A DNA stretch of 64,000 nt from Methylomonas sp. 11b (GTDB taxonomy: Bacteria; Pseudomonadota; Gammaproteobacteria; Methylococcales; Methylomonadaceae), in assembly GCF_000515215.1 (NCBI RefSeq), contig NZ_KI911557.1:4955741-5019740 (forward strand), in the 5' to 3' direction. Shown piece after piece: positions 27,493 to 36,178 of the stretch. The notes under the pieces were generated by a model, which ran no database searches, was not told the origin of the DNA, and saw nothing but the letters and a program-made list of their open reading frames with translations. A program made the position numbers and the translations under genes. Numbering within the stretch: the first letter of the stretch is position 1; each line of letters starts with the position of its first letter.

Positions 27493-29370
27493 TCAGTAGG
27501 CAAAACAGCCGCAGCCCAGTGCCCACGGATTGTCAAACTGCGCTTGTTTTCCAGCATTATCCAGCCCCAACCAGCGCGACAGCTTGCCGTCGTGACCTGA
27601 ATGATGACCGTGAATCGCACAGGTGTGCGCTGCGCATGAAGCGGCCGATAACGCATAATGCGTTTGCGGTGTTTGATGGCCGCCAAAATAGCGCACTGGT
27701 GACCAATCGGGACTGGCTGGCGGCAAAGGCGTATCGAACCGGCTGAAATCATCCGCAGCGTAAACAATCCGCCCGCCTACCATGGTCAGCAGCGAGGTAA
27801 TGGCCTTGATGGCCTCGTCGGCGACGGTCATAAAATCGTGCGATGTCACGATCAGGTCGGCATACATGCCAGGCGACAACGCGCCTTTTACCGTCTCTTC
27901 GTTCGATTTATAGGCGCTACCGGCGCTCCACAGACGCAAGGCCTCTTCGCGTTCCAGGCAATTACTCTCGCCGTAGAGCGGCAACCCGCCGACCGTTCTG
28001 CCTGTCACTAGCCAATACAAAGATACCCAGGGATTAAAGCTGGCAACCCGCGTGGCATCGGTGCCGCCGCCTACCGGGATGCCCATTTCCAACATTTTTC
28101 GCAGCGGCGGCGTATGCTCGGCTGCCTTTTTACCGTAGCGGTCTACAAAATATTCGCCTTGAAAGGCCATGCGGTGCTGTACCGCAATGCCGCCGCCCAA
28201 CTTCTTGATGCGCGCCAAATTTTTATCGCTAACAGTTTCCGCATGGTCGAAAAACCAGCGCAGATCGTCGAAACGTGTGTCGCGATCAATCGCCTCGAAC
28301 ACGTCCAGCGCCCGGTCTATGGTTTCATCGTAAGTAGCATGCAGCCGGAACGGCCAGCGATTCTCGACCAAAAACCGAACCACGTCGCCCAGCTCTTTTT
28401 CCATACTGGCCGCCATGTCCGGGCGGGGTTGCAGAAAATCTTCGAAATCGGCGGCGGAAAACACCAGCATCTCGCCCGCGCCATTCTGGCGAAAGTAACT
28501 GTCGCCGCTGTAAGGTTTGACAACGCCGGCCCATTTCTGAAAATCCGCCAACTCGCCGCCTTTATTTTGGGTAAACAAGTTGTAGGCGATGCGCACGGTC
28601 ATCTGTCCGTCTGCATGCAGTTTTTCAATCACCTGATAGTCTTCCGGGTAATTTTGAAAACCGCCGCCGGCATCGATGCAACTGGTCACGCCCAAACGAT
28701 TCAACTCGCGCATGAAATGCCGGGTGGAGTTGATCTGATCGTCTAGCGGCAATTTCGGACCCTTGGCCAAGGTCGAATACAAAATCATCGCATTGGGTTC
28801 GGCAATCAACATCCCGGTCGGATTGCCGTTGGCGTCGCGCTGAATTTTGCCGCCGGGCGGATCGAGTGTGTCTTTACCGATGCCAGCGGCGCGCAGCGCG
28901 GCGCCGTTCAATAACGCCCGATCATAGAGATGCAGGATAAACACCGGCGTATCCGGCGAAACCGCGTTGATTTCCGCCAGGGTCGGCATCCGCCTTTCCT
29001 TAAATTGAAACTCGCTCCAGCCGCCAACCACCCGCACCCATTGCGGTGCCGGCGTTCTGGCCGCTTGCAGCTGCAGCATCGCCAAGGCATCGGCGATGCT
29101 GCCGACGCCTTCCCAGCGCAGTTCCATGTTGTAATTCAGGCCGCCGCGAATCAAATGCAGGTGCGAGTCGTTCAAGCCCGGCAGGACCCGTTTACCGTGC
29201 AAATCGATGGCGACGGCATCGGGGGTCGCCAGCGCCTGGATCTGTGCATCCGAGCCCAGCGCAAGGACTTTACCGGCGGCGATGGCGATCGCGCTGACCT
29301 CCGGCTGAGCAGGATCCAATGTCGTGATTTTGCCATTAAATAAAATGGTCTCCGGGCTAGAAGGATTCAT
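27493..29370 (-). CDS. YtcJ-like amidohydrolase family protein
   Basis: A 625-aa metal-dependent hydrolase. The N-terminal beta domain is followed by the metal motif NDSHLHL (residues 67-73), WFFDHAETVS with a later His, and GGTDATRVASFNPW with the catalytic Asp. The last 45 residues are Cys/His-rich (HTCAIHGHHSGHDG, GCGCFAY), a tail I also associate with this subfamily and possibly metal-binding. No signal peptide is seen. The enzyme class hydrolyses amides or cyclic ureides; the substrate is unknown. It lies 57 bases after the isochorismatase-family gene and 44 before the porin, so an operon is likely. Confidence 0.88.
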   Translation of the reverse strand: MNPSSPETILFNGKITTLDPAQPEVSAIAIAAGKVLALGSDAQIQALATPDAVAIDLHGKRVLPGLNDSHLHLIRGGLNYNMELRWEGVGSIADALAMLQLQAARTPAPQWVRVVGGWSEFQFKERRMPTLAEINAVSPDTPVFILHLYDRALLNGAALRAAGIGKDTLDPPGGKIQRDANGNPTGMLIAEPNAMILYSTLAKGPKLPLDDQINSTRHFMRELNRLGVTSCIDAGGGFQNYPEDYQVIEKLHADGQMTVRIAYNLFTQNKGGELADFQKWAGVVKPYSGDSYFRQNGAGEMLVFSAADFEDFLQPRPDMAASMEKELGDVVRFLVENRWPFRLHATYDETIDRALDVFEAIDRDTRFDDLRWFFDHAETVSDKNLARIKKLGGGIAVQHRMAFQGEYFVDRYGKKAAEHTPPLRKMLEMGIPVGGGTDATRVASFNPWVSLYWLVTGRTVGGLPLYGESNCLEREEALRLWSAGSAYKSNEETVKGALSPGMYADLIVTSHDFMTVADEAIKAITSLLTMVGGRIVYAADDFSRFDTPLPPASPDWSPVRYFGGHQTPQTHYALSAASCAAHTCAIHGHHSGHDGKLSRWLGLDNAGKQAQFDNPWALGCGCFAY

Positions 29371-29427
29371 AAGCCAAGCACCTCATCGACTGTATTTATA
29401 AGGAAAACGCATTCAATCCGCCGCCGC

Positions 29428-30093
29428 TTATGGATTAACTTTGTGCGGATATTTGGCGCGTTGCCCATAGTCGTGCACCAGGCTGGCCGCGTAGTCGATA
29501 CCCATGCCGTACGCGCCAAAATGTTCGCGGGCAATATCCGTTGTGCCGACATAGGTTTCTTTACGACTCCAATCGCGTTGCAGTTCCAAAAGCACCTGCA
29601 GCGATGTAATCGACTCCGCGCCATGTTGTTCGGCGCGCCTGATGGCGGCATTGTGCGCTTCTACCGAAGTACCGCCCGAGGCATCGGTATTCATGATGAC
29701 TTCATAGCCTTCCGCCAACGCGCAGATGGTCGGGAAGATCAGACAAGCTTCCGTCCATAACGCGGCCATCACCAATTTTTTACGTCCGGTTTTTTTAACG
29801 GCGGCGACGAAGGCCTCGTCTTCCCAGCTATTCATGCTGGAACGTTCGATTGGGTCCTGCTGCAACACATCCATCAACTCGGGCCAAATATAACCGCTGA
29901 ATGATTCGGTTTCGACGGCGGTAAGAACGGTAGGAATATTAAACAACTTGGCCGTCTTGGCCATCGCAACGGTGTTGTTCTTGAGTAATTGACGGTCGAT
30001 ATTGGTCACGCCAAAAGCCATTTGCGGTTGATGGTCGATAAATATAAACGCACAATTATCGGGGGTAATAAGTTTTTCGGTGGCTGCGCTCAT
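29428..30093 (-). CDS. YcaC-like isochorismatase-family hydrolase
   Basis: A 221-aa cysteine hydrolase. The catalytic Asp is in FIDHQPQMAFG, and the nucleophile Cys is in ALWTEACLIFPT with the family cis-peptide region. The extended C-terminus (DWSRKETYVGTT) fits the YcaC subgroup, whose natural substrate is not known; true isochorismatase activity is not implied. First gene of the isochorismatase-amidohydrolase-porin row. About 200 bases upstream lie twin ATGACAGT repeats and the end of an AraC-type regulator gene. Confidence 0.88.
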   Translation of the reverse strand: MSAATEKLITPDNCAFIFIDHQPQMAFGVTNIDRQLLKNNTVAMAKTAKLFNIPTVLTAVETESFSGYIWPELMDVLQQDPIERSSMNSWEDEAFVAAVKKTGRKKLVMAALWTEACLIFPTICALAEGYEVIMNTDASGGTSVEAHNAAIRRAEQHGAESITSLQVLLELQRDWSRKETYVGTTDIAREHFGAYGMGIDYAASLVHDYGQRAKYPHKVNP

Positions 30094-30291
30094 TGATTGC
30101 TCCTTTAAACTAAATTGATTAAGTCAGAATTCACGGACTTGTATTTGACCAAGCTCTGAGACTTGAGTATTGAACAATATTGACTTTTTTCTTAAAAATT
30201 AACGTATAAATAAAATGGTTTAATATCTCTCCTGTAAACAAAATGCAAAGTGAAAAATGGCGGTGCCTGTAGGAAAAGCGCTACAAAACCT

Positions 30292-30319
30292 ATGACAGTT
30301 TTACCGTACAAATGACAGT
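30292..30319 (+). promoter_or_regulatory. Twin direct repeats, probable AraC-family operator
   Basis: ATGACAGT occurs at 30292-30299 and again at 30312-30319, exactly 20 bases apart, that is two helical turns. Flanking bases are also alike (T-ATGACAGTT and A-ATGACAGTA). Such spaced direct repeats are the classic half-site layout of AraC-type activators. They lie between the AraC gene and the hydrolase operon start, about 200 bases before the latter. The factor and direction of control are inferred. Confidence 0.55.
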
Positions 30320-30343
30320 AATTCGGCAGGTAAACAATCTCGA

Positions 30344-31168
30344 TTAAGCGTTTCGAAATTGGCCCGGCGTTACCCCGACCTTTCTTTTAAACACGCGGTT
30401 TAGATGGCTTTGATCGGCAAAACCGCACAATATCGCAACATCGGTTAATGCGACTCCGGTAGAAATATACTTTTTGGCTTGGATAATTCGATACGCTTGC
30501 AGATATTCGTGGGGCGTAATTCCCAAGCATTTTTTAAAATTTCTTAATAGCACAAACGGATTCGATTTAGTGACTTCCGAAAGCTCGTTCAGCGAAATGT
30601 TTCGATTATAAAAAGTCCGCAAATATTCAATGGATATTTTCACTTTCGAAGGCTTTAATAGTTGCGGGTAACCGTAATGATTGCCTGTCACTTGCTGCAA
30701 AAACCGATTTACGAATAGAGCCAGACAAGTCGATTGTTCCAGGGCACATTGGCTGGCTTCTAAAACTCTATGCGTATCGGCAAAGTAATTCCGTAAATAC
30801 AGGTTATCAATGATCGGATTTTTGAAATCCAATACAAACTTGCTTAACTCGTGTTTTTCGCAATAATTGATCAGTTGCCGAGGGCTGATTTTGATTTCGC
30901 GACAAATTGCACCGTCCTTATTTATAAAAGCCGATTTCAGGGAGAATATCTGCCCCGCATCGCGCATCACTAGACAATTTGGCGTTTCAAGATAGTTCTG
31001 ACCATTTTGCCGGCTTTTCCAAACCGCACCGGAAAAACCGATAATGGCAATTTCATCGTGAAAGATTTTTTCCAGTGAAATCGACTGCGCGGGCGTTATA
31101 TCGAAGCGAGAAAAATGGCATCCTTCAATCTGCCAGTTCAGTATTTTGCTGGAAGTAGTGTGTACCAT
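30344..31168 (-). CDS. AraC-family transcriptional regulator
   Basis: A 274-aa regulator. Residues 1-165 form an effector-binding beta domain of AraC type, with no clear ligand motif. Residues 170-274 carry the two helix-turn-helix units; the second shows the family signature DVAILCGFADQSHLNRVFKRKVGVTPGQFR. It lies on the same strand as the isochorismatase-amidohydrolase-porin genes and directly upstream of them. The paired repeats at 30292-30319 are the likely binding site, making it the probable local activator. Confidence 0.9.
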   Translation of the reverse strand: MVHTTSSKILNWQIEGCHFSRFDITPAQSISLEKIFHDEIAIIGFSGAVWKSRQNGQNYLETPNCLVMRDAGQIFSLKSAFINKDGAICREIKISPRQLINYCEKHELSKFVLDFKNPIIDNLYLRNYFADTHRVLEASQCALEQSTCLALFVNRFLQQVTGNHYGYPQLLKPSKVKISIEYLRTFYNRNISLNELSEVTKSNPFVLLRNFKKCLGITPHEYLQAYRIIQAKKYISTGVALTDVAILCGFADQSHLNRVFKRKVGVTPGQFRNA

Positions 31169-31278
31169 AATTCAGTCTGTCCCGTTATTAAAGTGGTTTT
31201 AATAGGCTGCACCAGGACTGCGGTAACGATCGCCACAGTCCGCTGCCGTTGACTTGCGCCCAAGACATAATCCGGACA

Positions 31279-31857
31279 CTAACTTTTAAAAAACCATTTC
31301 GCGATTAGCCGGACATAGAGCGGCATAATCAAATACACCACCAAACCGACGATAACCAAAGCCAATACACCCTGGCGAATGCCGAACTCCCCCAGCTGCG
31401 GATACTTAACAAATACGGGTTCCATAGCCGGCGGCACATACATCGTCAACGGCCAGATCACCGACGTTGTCACCAGCCATTGTTTCCAACGCCGCGGATG
31501 CTTACCCACCGCCGGCGGGGTAAACCAGTAATCGATGCCGGTTTTGATGTCGATCGCTTCTTCGCTGTCCAGAATCCCGGTAATTTCCTGAAGCAACTGC
31601 TGGCGTTCCGCAGACAGCTGCCAGAATTCCAAGGCCTGGATTCCGGCAAAGCGCACCACGATCAGATACTCGTTGTGGCCGTCCGGCGGCCGGACGACTT
31701 GTACGCCCAAATGCCCCGGAAAGCTCGCCGCGATCGGCATGATTTTGCTTAACCAACGCTCGTATTGCTGAAGGTTGCGCTTACCTTTTTTCAGCCGATG
31801 GCGGATGGCGAAAAAAACTTGTTCGTTGTTGGGCGACGTTTGGCTGATTTCGTTCAT
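31279..31857 (-). CDS. Antibiotic-biosynthesis-monooxygenase-domain membrane protein
   Basis: A 192-aa protein. Residues 10-110 form an ABM (ferredoxin-like, cofactor-free monooxygenase) domain; visible features are FFAIRHRLKKGK, ASFPGHLGVQVVRPP and EYLIVVRF. Residues 120-190 hold two hydrophobic helices (VTTSVIWPLTMYV and GVLALVIVGLVVYLIM). Such fused, membrane-bound ABM proteins are widespread and poorly known. It starts 6 bases after the pirin gene, so the two are probably one unit, perhaps dealing with quinones or reactive organics. Confidence 0.8.
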   Translation of the reverse strand: MNEISQTSPNNEQVFFAIRHRLKKGKRNLQQYERWLSKIMPIAASFPGHLGVQVVRPPDGHNEYLIVVRFAGIQALEFWQLSAERQQLLQEITGILDSEEAIDIKTGIDYWFTPPAVGKHPRRWKQWLVTTSVIWPLTMYVPPAMEPVFVKYPQLGEFGIRQGVLALVIVGLVVYLIMPLYVRLIAKWFFKS

Positions 31858-31863
31858 GGCGCA

Positions 31864-32583
31864 CTACCGGCTGGGTTTCTCATGCGGGCGTAAATCAAAC
31901 ACCAACACTTCGGCATTGTGACCCTGTTGTATGTCGATTAGGCGCTCGCCGCGGATGCGGGCGCCATCGCCCGCGTGCAATACGGTGCCGTTCACGGACA
32001 AGGTGCCGCTTAACAGATGCACGTAAGCATAACGGTTATCCGCGAGCGTTAACTGCGCCTGTTCCCCGACATCGAAACAGCCGGCGTAAACCCGCACATC
32101 CTGGTAAACCGACAATGATCCTTCCGCACCGTCCGGCGAAATAATCAGCGCCAGCCGGCCTTGTTTTTGCGCGGGGCTAAAATGACTTTGCTGATAGCGC
32201 GGCTCGACGCCTTTGCTATTCGGCACTAGCCAAATTTGCAGAAAATGCACTAACTCGCTCTGCGAATGATTGAACTCGCTATGAGTCACGCCTGTTCCGG
32301 CAGTCATTAACTGAACGTCGCCGGCTTCGATCACCGAGCCGTTGTCCATCGAGTCTTTGTGCGCCAACGCACCGTCGATGACATAGGTAAAAATTTCCAT
32401 GTCCCGATGCGGATGCGTACCAAAGCCTTTACCCGGCTGCACAATATCTTCGTTGATCACCAACAAATCGGAAAATCCGCTTTGCTGCGGATCGTAGTAA
32501 TTGCCGAAGGAAAAAGTGTGTCTTGAGAATAGCCAGTCGAACTGAGCGCTACCTCGGCGGTGGGCGGGACGAATTTCCAGCAT
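31864..32583 (-). CDS. Pirin-family protein (YhhW-like quercetinase type)
   Basis: A 239-aa bicupin. The metal ligands of the N-terminal cupin are in FGTHPHRDMEIFTY and TGVTHSEFNHS (two His, His, Glu), as in E. coli YhhW, which oxidises quercetin in vitro. The C-terminal cupin (residues 140-239) lacks ligands. The in-cell substrate is unknown. The gene is divergent from a LysR-type regulator 165 bases away, a usual arrangement for pirin under LysR control. Confidence 0.9.
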   Translation of the reverse strand: MLEIRPAHRRGSAQFDWLFSRHTFSFGNYYDPQQSGFSDLLVINEDIVQPGKGFGTHPHRDMEIFTYVIDGALAHKDSMDNGSVIEAGDVQLMTAGTGVTHSEFNHSQSELVHFLQIWLVPNSKGVEPRYQQSHFSPAQKQGRLALIISPDGAEGSLSVYQDVRVYAGCFDVGEQAQLTLADNRYAYVHLLSGTLSVNGTVLHAGDGARIRGERLIDIQQGHNAEVLVFDLRPHEKPSR

Positions 32584-32748
32584 GATCTAGCTCCTTTCAA
32601 AAATTTCGAATTAACATTAACTCAGCTTTTGTATGGAATATTGGGGTTTTAAGCGAGTGAAATTAGAATACTCCTGAGTTTTTATTATTTAAAACGAGTT
32701 ATTTTGCTTTTAATATTCGATTTTTTCGAAAGTGGTTTTGGAGTTCTA

Positions 32749-33639
32749 ATGAAGTTATCGCTGGAAGCTATTCAAATTATCGATGCGATCGACCGCACCG
32801 GATCGATGTCGGGCGCGGCGGAACTGCTGCATCGCGTACCCTCCACCATTTCCTATGCCGTCGCCAAATTGGAAGAACAATTGGATCTGAAGTTATTCGA
32901 ACGCAATGGCCCTAAGCTTTCGCTAACTCCGGCCGGAAATGCCTTGTTAAACGAAGGGCGTTTGTTATTGCACGCCTTTGGCGACCTCGAATCTCGACTA
33001 TATAAAATCGCTTCCGGATATGAAGCCGAGCTGACCGTGGTGTTTGATTCGCTGATACCCAGCAGGGTGTTTATTAACGATTTGCATGAGTTTAATACTC
33101 TGGAATGCGGAACCCGCATTCGCTTCACCACGGAAGTGATGAGCGGGGTATGGGAGGCATTACGTGAGGAACGAGCGGATATCGTCATAGCCGTCGGCGA
33201 TTGTCCGAATTGGAGCGGCTATCAAGTCAGGCAGATCGATACCGTGGATTTTGCATTTTGCGTCGCGCCCGTCCACCCGTTGGCCGCAGCAGATCAGCCA
33301 ATTAAAGCCGACATGCTGCATAGACATACGGTTATCGCCGTCGCCGATAGCGCCCGGTCGCTGCCGGCAAAAACAGTAGGTTTATTGTCCGGGCAGAAAC
33401 GCATTACGGTGCCGAATATCGACACCAAAATCCAATTTCAAAGGGCCGGATTGGGCTTTGGCTTTTTACCGCGACGATTAGTTGCCCACGACCTGGAAAT
33501 CGGATCGCTGATGGAATTGCAGGTTGAGGAAGCGCGTCCGTCGGAACCGGTGTGGCTGGCAATGCGCACTGCAAATAAAGGTGAAGCGGCCAATTGGTGG
33601 TACCAAACATTAAGCCGGCCGCTGTTAAGCGACGTTTGA
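32749..33639 (+). CDS. LysR-family transcriptional regulator
   Basis: A 296-aa regulator. The start is at MKLSLEA, with GGAG six bases before; a longer frame upstream lacks a ribosome site. The N-terminal winged helix (residues 1-60) has the LysR pattern DRTGSMSGAAELLHRVPSTISYAVAKLEEQL and LFERNGPKLSLTPAG. The rest is a type-2 periplasmic-binding effector domain. Divergent from the pirin-ABM genes, it probably controls them from the shared gap. No LysR box (T-N11-A) stands out clearly. Confidence 0.9.
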   Translation: MKLSLEAIQIIDAIDRTGSMSGAAELLHRVPSTISYAVAKLEEQLDLKLFERNGPKLSLTPAGNALLNEGRLLLHAFGDLESRLYKIASGYEAELTVVFDSLIPSRVFINDLHEFNTLECGTRIRFTTEVMSGVWEALREERADIVIAVGDCPNWSGYQVRQIDTVDFAFCVAPVHPLAAADQPIKADMLHRHTVIAVADSARSLPAKTVGLLSGQKRITVPNIDTKIQFQRAGLGFGFLPRRLVAHDLEIGSLMELQVEEARPSEPVWLAMRTANKGEAANWWYQTLSRPLLSDV

Positions 33640-33897
33640 AATATCGGCGCATGCCGTCGCCCAAGCTTAGCGCCGGCTTTGCCGGTTATCGGAGGCGCGG
33701 CAAACTCATTTTGGTGTTCACGCCGAAACCGGCGTGGAGTACGTCTGAAAACCGTTCAAAGACCGCTTCAGGCGAATAAAAAGCTCTCCAAACAGGGGGC
33801 ATAACCGCTGAAAATCGACTTCACGGTCAATTTCAGCGCAAAAGAATCAAGGTTACCGTGGGTAAGGGGAAATATTCGTGAGTTTTTCACCAGCCTG

Positions 33898-34083
33898 CTA
33901 AGCGGCTTTGCTGACAAACAAAACGATGTTGCTGGTGTCCATTTGCGGCCACGCCTGAAAATCGATAGGTAGCTCGAGCAGTGGCCCGGTAACGCATGAC
34001 TTCAACGAACCATCGGTTGCGATATAGAGTTTTTTCGGTAACTTGACTCTCTGATTGTCGATTTTGGCGGTTTTGGTGTTCAT
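33898..34083 (-). CDS. Possible small hypothetical protein (61 aa)
   Basis: A minus-strand frame starting MNTKTAKID with mixed, natural-looking composition: KKLYIATDGSLKSC, LLELPIDFQAWPQ and IVLFVSKAA. It has no helix or metal motif. The ribosome site is weak, and no partner gene is close, so the call rests only on composition. The overlapping longer frame (33887-34117) is less plausible. Confidence 0.35.
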   Translation of the reverse strand: MNTKTAKIDNQRVKLPKKLYIATDGSLKSCVTGPLLELPIDFQAWPQMDTSNIVLFVSKAA

Positions 34084-34164
34084 TGCGGTCAGGCTGGTGA
34101 ATGTTGGGAGACTTCACTTTATTGCCGGTTTCTTATTGCTGCCTTAACCACGCCATGGCACTCG

Positions 34165-34189
34165 GATTCCGGCAATCCCTGGCGGAATG
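34165..34189. repeat. Intergenic palindromic repeat unit
   Basis: An imperfect palindrome (gattccggc / ggcggaatg) with loop aatccct. Sequences of the form 'ATTCCGGC ... GCGGAAT' occur as short repeats between genes in many proteobacteria. Only this clear copy was seen in the window. Confidence 0.4.
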
Positions 34190-34281
34190 ACAATCTTGGA
34201 AAATATGCGCCGTATAATATGACAAATTAGAATGGATTAACGCGTTATTGAATTGTCTGCAACGTATACCTGAAACCCGAC

Positions 34282-34734
34282 ATGCTCGAACAAATTAAAC
34301 TGTTTTTTGAAAAACACCTCTCTTTAGCGTCACCCGAGGTTGTAGCGGAAGCAAGGCTTCAGGAGGCGCTGACTGCCTTAATGACAGAAATGATGACCAT
34401 GGACGATGTCTGTCAGGATGTCGGACGGGTCAAGATTCTGTCATTGGTGAAAAAGTGTTTTTCGCTCTCCACCGAACAGGCTGAGACCTTGATGACCAAT
34501 GCGGAACACAAGCGTCGGCAGGCGGTTGATTATTACGAATTTACATCAACAATCAACCGATGCCTAAGCCCTGAGGAGAAGATAAAGTTTGTTAAATCCC
34601 TCTGGCAGATCGCCTATGCCGACGGCAACATCGATCCGCAAGAGGAGTATATGGTGCGGAAGATTGCCGACCTTCTCGGCGTCGCGCATAGCGATTTTAT
34701 TCTGGCCAAACTGCGCGCGAATCCCAATCCCTGA
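34282..34734 (+). CDS. TerB-family protein
   Basis: A 150-aa, all-helical protein with the TerB/DjlA N-terminal fold. The conserved acidic metal site is visible in AYADGNIDPQEEYMVRKIADLL (about residues 111-132) and in the earlier helix EALTALMTEMMTMDDV. TerB-like proteins are named for tellurite resistance, but most, including stand-alone ones like this, have no tested role. No other ter gene is near. Thirty-seven bases separate it from the next hypothetical gene on the same strand. Confidence 0.8.
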   Translation: MLEQIKLFFEKHLSLASPEVVAEARLQEALTALMTEMMTMDDVCQDVGRVKILSLVKKCFSLSTEQAETLMTNAEHKRRQAVDYYEFTSTINRCLSPEEKIKFVKSLWQIAYADGNIDPQEEYMVRKIADLLGVAHSDFILAKLRANPNP

Positions 34735-34771
34735 ATATCGGCGTATCAACACCTTTCAAAATGAAACACTC

Positions 34772-35128
34772 ATGAAAAAGAGCAAGAAAAACAAAAATCT
34801 GTGGCTAAAAGAAGCTGAAATTGAGGTGGGAGATTTGTACTTCACCACCGCCCAGCAATACCGTGCGGTCTTGGCGATGAACGGAGATTTTTTAATTTAC
34901 GCGCCTAGCTCCGAAGGCATGGAGCCATTAACGGCCGATAGCCAAATGCCGTTTGCAAACTCGCCCGCTAAAAAATGCCAGATTGCCACATTTGCGCAAA
35001 AAGAATACCAAGCATTCAATTGGCACGGCGCGTTGGCCGTCAAACACAAACTCTCGGCGTCGCAAATTGCCGAGGCCATCAGTCAATGTAACGCGAAAGC
35101 CCCAATCGCGGGCTTGATGGCTGAATAA
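34772..35128 (+). CDS. Hypothetical protein (118 aa)
   Basis: I do not recognise this protein. It begins with a Lys-rich stretch (MKKSKKNKNLW) and continues as a mixed alpha/beta sequence (EIEVGDLYFTTAQQYRAVL, DFLIYAPS, WHGALAVKHKLSAS). No signal peptide or membrane helix is seen. The start at 34772 is set to avoid overlap with the TerB gene, which precedes by 37 bases on the same strand. The two may be co-expressed. Confidence 0.55.
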   Translation: MKKSKKNKNLWLKEAEIEVGDLYFTTAQQYRAVLAMNGDFLIYAPSSEGMEPLTADSQMPFANSPAKKCQIATFAQKEYQAFNWHGALAVKHKLSASQIAEAISQCNAKAPIAGLMAE

Positions 35129-35230
35129 GCCACTTTACGATTCCGCTGCTTGGCTAAATCGGTGTAAGCGCGCCACTTTGCTTGCGTGAGCGGAATGCCT
35201 TCCTATCGAATCGGGGCCTAAATTTAACGT

Positions 35231-35249
35231 CGTCGCCGTGCCGGCGACG
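35231..35249. repeat. Perfect GC hairpin between convergent genes
   Basis: An 8-bp perfect inverted repeat (cgtcgccg / cggcgacg) with a 3-nt loop lies between the ends of two convergent genes. There is no T-run on either side. It may end transcription or block read-through, or be an intergenic repeat. Confidence 0.4.
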
Positions 35250-35323
35250 TCCGTTAATCGCTCTGGAAGCCCGAATTCGCGGGGATGACGGCGCCCGAGT
35301 GTTTCTAGCTTGGTCTACCCGGG

Positions 35324-35662
35324 TTATCTTCCCATATAGAGATAAAGGCCGCCCACTAACCACGTCAATATTAATAATGTCCAAGGCAGCCAATGTTGCT
35401 GGTAGACAATGATTGTCTCTATTTCCTGACCATCGGGCTCAATCGTTTGCTGTTTTTCGCGTGCAAACTTTTTGCGTTTTTTGTCCAGTTCCCGCGCCTT
35501 GGCTTTTTGCTGCTTTTTGTAGCGCTCGATACCTTCTTGAATGCCTTGGGCAATTGACTTGGTTTGCTCTTTGGTTTGGGCCGGACGCTGGTGGGCTCTG
35601 GCGATTTTGCCGGCTTCTTCCTGCGTTTGCTGGGACGGCTTTTGATAGAGGTTTTTGCTCAT
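35324..35662 (-). CDS. DUF2956 family protein
   Basis: A 112-aa protein. The N-terminal half has the DUF2956 pattern (SQQTQEEAGKIARAHQRPAQTKEQTK, QGIQEGIERYKKQQKAKARE). It is a very basic, probably coiled-coil helix. Residues 90-108 form one membrane helix (LPWTLLILTWLVGGLYLY) close to the C-terminus. The function of the family is unknown; it is a tail-anchored protein by sequence. It is convergent with the hypothetical gene to its left. The match to the family pattern is strong by eye. Confidence 0.8.
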   Translation of the reverse strand: MSKNLYQKPSQQTQEEAGKIARAHQRPAQTKEQTKSIAQGIQEGIERYKKQQKAKARELDKKRKKFAREKQQTIEPDGQEIETIIVYQQHWLPWTLLILTWLVGGLYLYMGR

Positions 35663-36178
35663 CGTGATTCGATTTGGTGCTGCGGATTGTTTGATTCGGA
35701 GTCAGTATGTCGAAATCTTGGGAGCTTGTCATCAGCTGGGTGACGAAACGGCCGGGCTGGGCCGTGGCCCGGTTTGTTACCTTAACGTTAACATCCGACC
35801 ACTTTGCCCTTGTCGCAATCAGTGAATTTAACTTACTGCGAAGGTGCAGGTAAGTCATTAAAGAGTTAAAGTTTGGCATTAACCTCTAACGTTTTCCTGA
35901 TTACTCATAACCCTCAGTCAATCTGAGCAAACGCCCCAGTATGGGAGGTGTATTTGAGAGACGTAAGGCAAAAAACGGCCAATTCCTGCCGGTCGAGGTC
36001 ACGATCTAATTTCAACTATTAAGAGCCTCCGACACCCAATTGAGTGTCCGGATCTAGGCGAGCAAATTGATATTATTACTGCCCCACCCAGGCCAAAATC
36101 CACCCGCTTTACCCAAGCCAAATAAATGTGTTGATTCGTAGCAGCCAAAAACTAATGACTGCTACGCCTTAATGAGCG
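35663..36178. other. Intergenic stretch with repeats, no clear gene
   Basis: About 515 bases between the DUF2956 gene and the broken recombinase. A GC hairpin (cgggc / gcccg near 35750) and an 8-bp inverted repeat (36137-36166) are present. A 22-codon frame at 35941-36009 has no ribosome site worth trusting. Nothing here looks like a full gene or RNA. Confidence 0.4.
36137..36166 (-). terminator. Inverted repeat after the recombinase pseudogene
   Basis: A perfect 8-bp inverted repeat (cgtagcag / ctgctacg) with a 14-nt loop lies 13 bases beyond the stop of the restored recombinase frame. It has no T-run after the stem on either strand, so terminator function is uncertain. It could also be a recombinase-related repeat. 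Confidence 0.35.

Larger units (their letters stand above)
33640..34281. other. Intergenic stretch between LysR and TerB genes
   Basis: About 640 bases. It holds one plausible small minus-strand frame (33898-34083) and an intergenic palindrome (34165-34189). The first 250 bases contain short open frames in several phases, with no motif I know. I see no RNA gene in it. Confidence 0.4.

Noticed and set aside
35154..35393. 79-codon frame over the convergent gene gap
   Set aside because: It overlaps the DUF2956 gene end and a GC hairpin, and the composition is that of non-coding repeat DNA.
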